Assembly (NCBI GenBank): GCA_020634555.1
Contig: JACKBK010000044.1
Location: 1-23,470, forward strand
Reading direction: 5' to 3'
Source of the DNA: Caldilineae bacterium
GTDB taxonomy: Bacteria > Chloroflexota > Anaerolineae > JAAEKA01
Length of the DNA stretch: 23,470 bases
The translations under genes and the position numbers were made by a program. This document shows, in pieces, positions 7,540 through 13,056 of this stretch. The notes beneath the pieces are model-generated. The model had not been told where the DNA came from, made no database searches, and saw only the letters and a program-made list of their open reading frames with translations. Positions within the stretch are counted from its first letter, which is position 1. Each line of letters starts with the position of its first letter.

Positions 7540-7563
7540 TGAACTTCGCAGTTGGGAGAGGGG
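7506..7563. repeat. 12-bp perfect inverted repeat around the methyltransferase start
   Basis: CCCCTCTCCCAA (7506-7517) and TTGGGAGAGGGG (7552-7563) are exact inverted copies, 34 nt apart, and they enclose the ATG at 7539. No T run follows on either side, so this is not a standard terminator. It could be a regulatory hairpin in the messenger, an operator, or the scar of a mobile or REP-like element at the junction between gcvPB and the methyltransferase. Confidence 0.65.
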
Positions 7564-7579
7564 TAGTGAAAATAGATTT

Positions 7580-9076
7580 CTAACAGCGACAGAGGATCAT
7601 CTGGCGCGCGGCGCGCACCTCGTCCAGTCGCTTGACCGGCGCGCTGTGCGGCGCATCCTTGAGCAACTCTGGTTCCTCGCGCGCCTCGCGTGCGATCTGG
7701 ATCATGGCGTCGGCGAAGGCGTCCAGCGTTGCCTTGCTCTCGGTCTCGGTCGGCTCGATCATCAGCGCCTCGCGCACAATCAGCGGGAAGTAGACCGTCG
7801 GCGGATGGAAACCGTAATCCATGAGCCGTTTAGCAATGTCCATGGTATGAATGTCGGGCGCGCCCTCCAGGATTCCCTGGGCGACGAACTCGTGCATACA
7901 GATGCGATCGCCGAAGGCAACCGGGTACGACGCCTCCTGCTGTAGACGCGCCTTGAGATAGTTTGCGTTCAGCACCGCGTTTTCAGCGATGCGCCGCAGC
8001 CCTGGCGCGCCGTGCATTCGGATATAGGTGTACGCCCGTACCAGGACGCCGAAGTTGCCGTAGTAGCTGCGCACCCGTCCGATGGATTTCGACGGCATGT
8101 GCCAGATGAGGCGGAAGTCGTCGCCGTCCTCATCGAAGTGCACGTGCTCCTCTTCATCGTCGAAATCATCGGGGATGTGCTCGACGGACACGACCGGTCC
8201 GGGCAGGAAGGGCGCCAGCTTGGCAACCACGCCTACCGGCCCGGCACCCGGCCCGCCGCCGCCATGAGGCGTGCTGAAGGTCTTGTGCAGGTTGAAGTGC
8301 ATGACGTCGATTCCCAGATCGGCCGGCTTGACCACACCAACGATGGCGTTCATGTTGGCGCCGTCGCCGTAGACCAGCCCGCCAGCCTCGTGCACCAACT
8401 GGGTGATCTCCAGAATGCGCTCTTCGAACAGCCCCAGCGTATTGGGATTGGTCAACATCAATCCGACCACCGTGTCGTCCAGGTTAGCCTTGAGCGCTTC
8501 CAGGTCCAGGTTGCCGCGCGGGCTCGATGGCAGTTCCACCACCTGCAGGCCGGACATGGTAGTCGTCGCCGGGTTGGTGCCATGGGCCGAATCGGGTACC
8601 AGAATCTTGGTGCGCTGGGTCTCGCCGCGGTCCAGTTGGTACTTGCGCATCATCAGCACGCCGGTCAGTTCACCCTGCGCGCCGGCAGCCGGCTGCAGGG
8701 TCACCGCGTCGAAACCGCTGATCTCCGCCAGATAGACCTGCAACTCCAGCAGCAACTGCATGGCGCCCTGGGTCATCTCGGCATCCTGCAGCGGGTGCAA
8801 GTCTGTGAAGCCAGCCAGACCGGCAGCCTTCTCGTTGACCTTGGGATTGTACTTCATAGTACATGACCCCAGCGGATAGAAGTTGGTGTCGATGCCCATG
8901 TTACGCTGGCTAAGGCGCACGAAATGGCGCACGGTGTCCAACTCGCTTAGCTCCGGCAGCAACAGATCCTCGCGCAGATAGCCATCTGGCAGCGGGGCTT
9001 CCGGCACGTCGAGAACCGGCAGCAGCGGGCCGTGGCGTCCCGGCGAGGACAGGTCGTAAACAGTTGGCTCGATCAT
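7580..9076 (-). CDS. gcvPB: Glycine dehydrogenase (decarboxylating) subunit 2, P-protein C-terminal half
   Basis: 498 aa. It is the catalytic half of the split P-protein: it decarboxylates glycine with PLP and passes the aminomethyl group to lipoyl-GcvH. The PLP lysine is Lys265 in NLHKTFSTPHGGGGPG, with its typical glycine loop. Other family signatures are FYPLGSCTMKYNPKVNE (66-82), QPAAGAQGELTG (128-139), SAHGTNPAT (163-171) and GDGANMNAIVG (237-247). The ATG at 9076 overlaps the gcvPA stop as ATGA and has GGAGGACGTGCG before it; a longer reading to 9307 only retraces gcvPA. The length is normal. The last residues, RQMILCRC, differ from the usual 'RxPVLRW' ending, and the methyltransferase follows 40 nt later, so the very 3' end may have been altered at that junction. 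Confidence 0.95.
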   Translation of the reverse strand: MIEPTVYDLSSPGRHGPLLPVLDVPEAPLPDGYLREDLLLPELSELDTVRHFVRLSQRNMGIDTNFYPLGSCTMKYNPKVNEKAAGLAGFTDLHPLQDAEMTQGAMQLLLELQVYLAEISGFDAVTLQPAAGAQGELTGVLMMRKYQLDRGETQRTKILVPDSAHGTNPATTTMSGLQVVELPSSPRGNLDLEALKANLDDTVVGLMLTNPNTLGLFEERILEITQLVHEAGGLVYGDGANMNAIVGVVKPADLGIDVMHFNLHKTFSTPHGGGGPGAGPVGVVAKLAPFLPGPVVSVEHIPDDFDDEEEHVHFDEDGDDFRLIWHMPSKSIGRVRSYYGNFGVLVRAYTYIRMHGAPGLRRIAENAVLNANYLKARLQQEASYPVAFGDRICMHEFVAQGILEGAPDIHTMDIAKRLMDYGFHPPTVYFPLIVREALMIEPTETESKATLDAFADAMIQIAREAREEPELLKDAPHSAPVKRLDEVRAARQMILCRC

Positions 9077-10497
9077 CGCACGTCCTCCAGCTCCCGTACC
9101 AGTTCTAACTCCATATCCTCGACCATCTCGGCCACGGAAGCCAGAGCCTCCACCAGATCGTCGATCTCCTGGCGCGTGTTCATCTCGGTCACGCACAGCA
9201 ACAGGCATTCGCCAAGCTCCGGGTAATCGTCGACCAGATCGTAACCGGCGACGATACCCCATTCCATCAGCAGGTAGTCCTTGATTACATGGACAGGCGC
9301 AGGGCAACGCACGACGAACTCCTTGAAGAACGGCTTCTCACCGACGATCTGATAGCCGGGAATCATCGAGATGCGGGTGGCGGCGTACTGTGCCTTGTGA
9401 TAGCATTGCTCGGCTACGCTACGTAGTCCATGCTTGCCCATTGCCGCCAGGTAGATGCAGGCGCGCAGCGCCATCAGCGCCTGGTTGGTACAGATGTTGC
9501 TTGTAGCGCGGCCGCGGCGAATGTGCTGCTCGCGCGTGCTGAGCGTCAGCACATAGCCGGTTTGACCGTCCACATCCACCGTCTCGCCGGCGATACGGCC
9601 GGCCGACTTGCGTACATCGGCCGTGCGCATGGCGAAGAAACCGAGATATGGCCCGCCGAAGTTGAGGGCGTTGCCCAGACTCTGGCCTTCACCCATGACG
9701 ATATCGACGCCGTATTCGCCCGGCGGCGTAAACATCCCCAGGCTAATGGGGTCCACCGAGACAGCCAGCAGCGCGCCAGCCGCATGGACCGCGTCGGCCA
9801 GGTCCTGCATCTCGGCCGCGCTGTGCAATTGCCCCAGAAAGTCGGGGTTTTGTACGACCACGCAGGCAGTATCCTCGTCCACCAACTCCAGCAAGGTGTG
9901 GAAGTCGTGGTCGATCAGATCGCCGCCGACGATGTCCAGCCCCATCCCCTGGGTGTAGGTGTGAACCACCTCACGGTACTGTGGGTTGAGCGCCGGCGAC
10001 AGGACAACCCGCTTGCGCGGCCCTTTCCCTCCGGGACGGTTCCCAGTTGCCGAGTTGAGCGCCATAATGACAGCCTCGGCGGTCGCGGTCGCGCCGTCGT
10101 AGTGGCTGGCATTGGCGGCGTCCATGCCGGTCAGCGCGGCAACCATGCTCTGGTACTCAAAGATGGCCTGAAGCGTGCCCTGGCTGACCTCCGGTTGGTA
10201 TGGAGTGTAAGCTGAGTAGAACTCCGACCGGCCGGCCAGGAAATCGACCACCGAGGGCACGAAATGGCGGTATGCGCCGGCTCCCAGAAAGCTGGCCAGC
10301 TCGCCCAGATGGTCGTTTTCGTCAGCCAGCGCGCTGACCTCCCGCAGGACTTCCAATTCGCTCAACGGCTCAGGCAGATCCAGCGTGGCGTAGCGGTGCT
10401 GTTCAGGAACGTCGCGGAACAGATCCTCAATGCGCTCCAGGCCCACCGCTGCCAGCATCGCATCCCGATCCGCATCGGTATTGGCAATGAACGGCAT
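9073..10497 (-). CDS. gcvPA: Glycine dehydrogenase (decarboxylating) subunit 1, P-protein N-terminal half
   Basis: 474 aa, a usual length for this subunit. It forms the heterotetrameric P-protein with GcvPB but lacks the PLP lysine. Recognisable features are MPFIANTDADRDAML at the start, then FLGAGAYRHFVPSVVDFLAGRSEFYSAYTPYQPEVSQGTLQAIFEYQSMVAALTGMDAANASHYDGATA. Further along are VVVQNPDFLGQLH, YGVDIVMGEGQSLGNALNFGGPYLGFFA and TREQHIRRGRATSNICTNQALMAL, all strongly conserved in the family. The start at 10497 has GAGGAGG just upstream, 14 nt after gcvH stops at 10512. The end overlaps gcvPB by 4 nt (ATGA). The split gcvPA/gcvPB form is typical of Firmicutes, Thermus, Chloroflexota and archaea rather than Proteobacteria. 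Confidence 0.96.
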   Translation of the reverse strand: MPFIANTDADRDAMLAAVGLERIEDLFRDVPEQHRYATLDLPEPLSELEVLREVSALADENDHLGELASFLGAGAYRHFVPSVVDFLAGRSEFYSAYTPYQPEVSQGTLQAIFEYQSMVAALTGMDAANASHYDGATATAEAVIMALNSATGNRPGGKGPRKRVVLSPALNPQYREVVHTYTQGMGLDIVGGDLIDHDFHTLLELVDEDTACVVVQNPDFLGQLHSAAEMQDLADAVHAAGALLAVSVDPISLGMFTPPGEYGVDIVMGEGQSLGNALNFGGPYLGFFAMRTADVRKSAGRIAGETVDVDGQTGYVLTLSTREQHIRRGRATSNICTNQALMALRACIYLAAMGKHGLRSVAEQCYHKAQYAATRISMIPGYQIVGEKPFFKEFVVRCPAPVHVIKDYLLMEWGIVAGYDLVDDYPELGECLLLCVTEMNTRQEIDDLVEALASVAEMVEDMELELVRELEDVR

Positions 10498-10511
10498 TGA
10501 AGCCTCCTCTG

Positions 10512-10904
10512 TTATTCGTGCTCGCTCAGGAACGTCTCGTAGGCCGCGGCGTCCATCAGTTCATCGAACTGGCCCGGATCGGACGGCTTGACCTTGATGA
10601 TCCAGGCCGCGCCGTAAGGATCCTCGTTGATCAGCTCCGGGGTCGACTCGAGATCATCGTTGACCGCGACGATCTCGCCGCTGACCGGCGCGTAGACCTG
10701 CTCGGCCGCCTTGACGGACTCGACCGTGCTGTAGACATCCCCCTTCGTCACCGTTTTGCCCGCGCTGGGCAGCTCAATGAACACCACATCGGACAGGGCG
10801 TGCTGGGCGTAGTCGCTGATGCCGCACACCACCACATCTCCCTCCACGCGCGCCCAGTCGTGGGACTCGGCGTAGCGTGCTGTCGCGTCGAATTTGTATG
10901 CCAT
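10512..10904 (-). CDS. gcvH: Glycine cleavage system H protein
   Basis: 130 aa, normal for GcvH. It is the lipoyl carrier that shuttles the aminomethyl group between the P, T and L proteins. The lipoylation site is Lys65 in STVESVKAAEQVYAPVSGEI. The preceding HDWARVEGDVVVCGISDYAQHALSDVVFIELP and the following NEDPYGAAWIIKVKPSDP are the standard conserved parts. The ATG at 10904 is preceded by AAAGGAG (10913-10919). It is the first gene of the gcvH-gcvPA-gcvPB operon and has its own promoter (10980-11008). Neither gcvT nor the dihydrolipoamide dehydrogenase gene is in the window, so the aminomethyltransferase must be encoded elsewhere. No glycine riboswitch fold is visible in the roughly 70-nt leader. 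Confidence 0.97.
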   Translation of the reverse strand: MAYKFDATARYAESHDWARVEGDVVVCGISDYAQHALSDVVFIELPSAGKTVTKGDVYSTVESVKAAEQVYAPVSGEIVAVNDDLESTPELINEDPYGAAWIIKVKPSDPGQFDELMDAAAYETFLSEHE

Positions 10905-10979
10905 AAACGAATCTCCTTTGATTTGATTGAGAGGTGGAGGCTGTTCATCCAGCCAGATCGTGGATCGTTCCACACAGGA

Positions 10980-11008
10980 ATAATACCATTGGCAGGACAG
11001 AAATCCAA
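10980..11008 (-). promoter_or_regulatory. Promoter of the gcvH-gcvPA-gcvPB operon
   Basis: On the minus strand, -35 TTGGAT (11008-11003), a 17-nt spacer and -10 TATTAT (10985-10980), preceded by TGG (extended -10). Transcription would start near 10973, giving a leader of about 70 nt. This is too short for a tandem glycine riboswitch, and none was seen. Confidence 0.65.
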
Positions 11009-11070
11009 CTATTCGTTACTGATCCGCAACTGTTTACATGGCGAAACGCGCGCCAAAGTCCACAACTCCG

Positions 11071-11120
11071 AAAAACAAAACGAGGTGTGCGGCGCGCTTG
11101 TAGTGCGCCACACACCTCGT
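11071..11120 (-). terminator. Strong rho-independent terminator after the acidic Ala/Glu-rich gene
   Basis: On the minus strand, ACGAGGTGTGTGGCGC (11120-11105) pairs with GCGCCGCACACCTCGT (11095-11080), 15 of 16 pairs, around a 9-nt loop. TTTTGTTTTT follows directly (11080-11071). It separates the 11201-12034 gene from the gcv operon. Confidence 0.9.
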
Positions 11121-11134
11121 CTCGAAGCAGAATC

Positions 11135-11193
11135 AGGTTTTGCGCTACGCGAACACCCGCGGAGCGGGCTTCGCAGCAGCGTGTCGCAAACCT
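11135..11193 (-). other. Nested hairpin in the 3' untranslated region (possible RNA element)
   Basis: The outer arms AGGTTTTGCG (11135-11144) and CGCAAACCT (11185-11193) pair with one bulged base. Inside sits a second hairpin, GCGAA-ca-CCCGC-gga-GCGGG-c-TTCGC (11149-11174). It begins 7 nt after the stop at 11201 and is followed 15 nt later by the terminator stem. The two structures together form about 120 nt of highly folded transcript, either a stabilised 3' end or a 3'UTR-derived small RNA. Confidence 0.5.
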
Positions 11194-11200
11194 TGTTGTG

Positions 11201-12034
11201 CTATTCGGCCTCCTCAGCCAGCGCTTCACCAGCGCCTTCCAGAGCTGCACCGGCGCCCATTTCCATGGAGCCAACTGCTATTTCAGCCACACCTTCGGCT
11301 CCCAGCTCGCGAGCTGCTTCACCGGCTTCTTCGGCAATGCCAGCTTCAACAATGCCGGTCACTGCGTAGCCGACGCCGGCCACTGCCAACTCATCGCTGC
11401 GGGCCGCAACGGCGTCGGAGATCTCCATGCGGGTCAGTCCTTCGATCATCTCGTCAGCGCCGTAGCCGCCGACCTTGGCGCCGGTCGCCGCAATGGACTG
11501 GGCCAGCACACGCGTCGCCGCGAACTTGATGATTGCATCGACGGCCATTTCGCGCAGTTCGCTGGACTTGGTGTACAGAAAGTCGGCCATCACCGGCATG
11601 TCGCGCAAAGCAGCGATGTCAGCCGCCACTCCCAGCTGGCCGCCAATCGCGCCGATACCCATGCCGAACTCCAGGTCCTCCTCGCCCAGCAAGGCAACCA
11701 GGTCGCTTTGGACCTCGATATCCTCTGAGGCAGCCAGGATCTCAGCGCCCTGAACAAAATCGAGTGCGCCAGCCGCAGCCACCACATTGCCCAGACGCGC
11801 CATGCGCTCGGCGACGATCTCAAGGTCCTCAGCGCGGGTCAGGTCGCTGGCAGCGGCCATGGCTGCCGCAACGCCGACATCAGCAACATCCCCGGCCAAC
11901 TCGAGTTCTTCAAGACCCTCTTCCACATCCATCTCGCCTTCGATCTCAGTCTCGATGCCGGCGACCTCTACCTCAACCGCAGTTTCAGCCAACTCGTCCT
12001 TGCTCACAGAAACCATCTCGGAATTGTCTGCCAT
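11201..12034 (-). CDS. Acidic Ala/Glu/Gly-rich protein of unknown family
   Basis: 277 aa; I do not recognise a family. The ATG at 12034 is preceded by AAAGGAGA (about 12043-12050). An in-frame start upstream at 12055 would run through that site and is rejected. The composition is extreme: no Cys, Trp or His, only one Pro and four Lys, but very many Ala, Glu, Gly, Val and Asp. Residues 1-50 are a Glu-rich acidic head (VEVEVAGIETEIEGEMDVEEGLEELEL). From about 55 the protein is built of amphipathic Ala-rich helices (AERMARLGNVVAAAGALDFVQGAEILAA; EMAVDAIIKFAATRVLAQSIAATGAK), with a Gly-rich stretch FGMGIGAIGGQLGVAADIAA in between. The tail is again Ala/Glu/Gly-rich. This suggests a membrane-surface or lipid-droplet-type helical protein rather than an enzyme. 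It has its own promoter (TATAAT at 12093-12098), sits downstream of a DUF1269-like gene and ends in a strong terminator. Confidence 0.8.
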   Translation of the reverse strand: MADNSEMVSVSKDELAETAVEVEVAGIETEIEGEMDVEEGLEELELAGDVADVGVAAAMAAASDLTRAEDLEIVAERMARLGNVVAAAGALDFVQGAEILAASEDIEVQSDLVALLGEEDLEFGMGIGAIGGQLGVAADIAALRDMPVMADFLYTKSSELREMAVDAIIKFAATRVLAQSIAATGAKVGGYGADEMIEGLTRMEISDAVAARSDELAVAGVGYAVTGIVEAGIAEEAGEAARELGAEGVAEIAVGSMEMGAGAALEGAGEALAEEAE

Positions 12035-12092
12035 GCTAGCGTTCTCCTTTCGCATTGAATATGTTTGACGTTGCCCAAAAAGGGCAGCTTAA

Positions 12093-12121
12093 ATTATATG
12101 TAACATGGGCGTCGAAGGCGA
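12093..12121 (-). promoter_or_regulatory. Promoter of the acidic Ala/Glu-rich gene
   Basis: On the minus strand, a perfect -10 TATAAT (12098-12093) lies about 60 nt before the ATG at 12034. The -35 region is poor (TTCGCC-like near 12117-12122) and lies inside the hairpin arms of 12102-12140, so access may depend on a regulator. The small hairpin GCCC-aaaaa-GGGC (12073-12085) is in the leader. Confidence 0.5.
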
Positions 12122-12140
12122 ATGCTTCGGCACCCATGTT
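12102..12140. terminator. 16-bp hairpin between the DUF1269-like gene and its downstream neighbour
   Basis: AACATGGG-c-GTCGAAG (12102-12117) pairs with CTTCGGC-a-CCCATGTT (12125-12140), with one mismatch and one wobble around a 7-nt loop. It lies 69 nt after the stop of the DUF1269-like gene (12209). No T run follows on the minus side, so termination is only likely, not proven. The dyad also overlaps the -35 of the next promoter and could instead be an operator. Confidence 0.55.
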
Positions 12141-12208
12141 GTTTGCTTAACTATTGCACTTATAATGTACAGGCATATGCGACGCGCCCGTATCTTTCCG
12201 AACTGCTA

Positions 12209-12784
12209 TTATTCAGCGGCTGGCTCTTCAGTCGCTTCCTCAGCAGCCGGTGCATCCTCAGCCGGCGTGTCATCAGCGGGTGCATCCTCTGCAGGTGTGT
12301 CATCAGCAGCCACAGCGACAGCACCCAGACGGGCTGCGGTGTCAGCATCGAGGTTGAGCGTCGTGGCTTTGGCGCCAGCGCCGGTCAGCATGTCTACCGC
12401 TGCCTGGCCGGAGGCCTCATCGACCACGGCGATGACCGCGTCGGAACCTTCCGGCAGTGCAGCAACGAGTTCCTTGAGTTGCTTGTCAGGCAGGTTGGCG
12501 TCGTGGCCCTTGGCAATCAAACCGCCGATCAGCGCGCCGCCCAGAATCGCCAGGCCGCCGGTCGCGATGCCGGCAATCACGCCGCCAATGACCGCGCCCT
12601 TGCCGCCGCCCATATCCTTGGTTTCCTTGACCTTGATCTTATCGCCGTGGCGGGTGACTATCGCGGCGTCGCGCAGGCCCAGTTCCTTCTTGGCGCCCTT
12701 AACTTGATCGAGAGCTGCTTTGGCAGCATCGTCGTTGTCGAATGCTGCAACAACAACGGTTGCGGGAGTATCTTTTTTGCTCAC
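12209..12784 (-). CDS. DUF1269-like glycine-zipper protein with acidic repeat tail
   Basis: 191 aa. Residues 8-50 form an alpha-beta unit (TVVVAAFDNDDAAKAALDQVKGA...). Residues 58-92 form a glycine-zipper membrane hairpin (GGGKGAVIGGVIAGIATGG then LAILGGALIGGLIAKG). Residues 100-155 form a second alpha-beta unit (KQLKELVAALPEGSDAVIAVVDE). This order is that of the DUF1269 family of small membrane proteins, whose function is unknown. The tail from 160 is acidic and contains the repeat DDTPAEDAPA twice, encoded by a 30-bp tandem duplication (12251-12310). The start is GTG at 12784 behind AAAGGAG. The protein at 16715-17302 has the same plan. It is divergent from the LAL regulator, which may control it. 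Confidence 0.8.
   Translation of the reverse strand: MSKKDTPATVVVAAFDNDDAAKAALDQVKGAKKELGLRDAAIVTRHGDKIKVKETKDMGGGKGAVIGGVIAGIATGGLAILGGALIGGLIAKGHDANLPDKQLKELVAALPEGSDAVIAVVDEASGQAAVDMLTGAGAKATTLNLDADTAARLGAVAVAADDTPAEDAPADDTPAEDAPAAEEATEEPAAE
12251..12310. repeat. Two tandem 30-bp coding repeats
   Basis: 12251-12280 and 12281-12310 are near-identical 30-bp units (both start TGCATCCTC and continue to GTGTCATCAGC). They encode the doubled DDTPAEDAPA in the acidic tail of the DUF1269-like protein. Copy number may vary by slippage. Confidence 0.75.
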
Positions 12785-13056
12785 AGGTTATGCTCCTTTA
12801 TATGTTTGAGTGAATCGGTTATCGACGGATTTGACAGGCTAGTCTTCTGCTAATGAGGTGTACTCAGCTTGTTACTATCGTTACTTTCGCCGAGTACTGC
12901 TTCATGGTACAATACATGCAGCAAAAGAGATAGAGCCAAAAGGATGCAAAAAGGGTGTAGCTCACTGGCACAGGCTCCCAGCGAGCACCAGACGGCGTTT
13001 TTTTTAACGCTGAAACGGTACTGTTTCGGATCTGTGTCCCAGACGAAAAATAGACA
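12785..13056. other. Divergent regulatory region between the DUF1269-like gene and the LAL regulator
   Basis: 272 bp, no gene. It contains a 20-nt near-palindrome CTGAAACGGTACTGTTTCGG (13010-13029), about 28 nt before the regulator's TTG. A hairpin GCTC-a-CTGG / CCAG-c-GAGC (12960-12986) is followed 11 nt later by eight T (12998-13005), a possible attenuator in the leader. A weak plus-strand promoter-like pair, TTTCGC and TACAAT (-10 near 12907-12912), could start that leader. No clear promoter was found for the DUF1269-like gene on the minus side. Confidence 0.45.
13010..13029. promoter_or_regulatory. 20-nt dyad upstream of the LAL regulator (candidate operator)
   Basis: CTGAAACGGTACTGTTTCGG is a palindrome apart from two mismatched pairs. 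LuxR-type HTH proteins bind dyads of about 20 bp, so this is a plausible site for autoregulation or for control of the divergent DUF1269-like gene. The binding is inferred, not shown. Confidence 0.4.

Noticed and set aside
9430..10215. Plus-strand 261-codon frame inside gcvPA
   Set aside because: Antisense to a strongly conserved gene; high-GC shadow.
10905..10979. Glycine riboswitch before gcvH
   Set aside because: The leader from the identified promoter is about 70 nt, and no conserved riboswitch core or tandem aptamer was seen.
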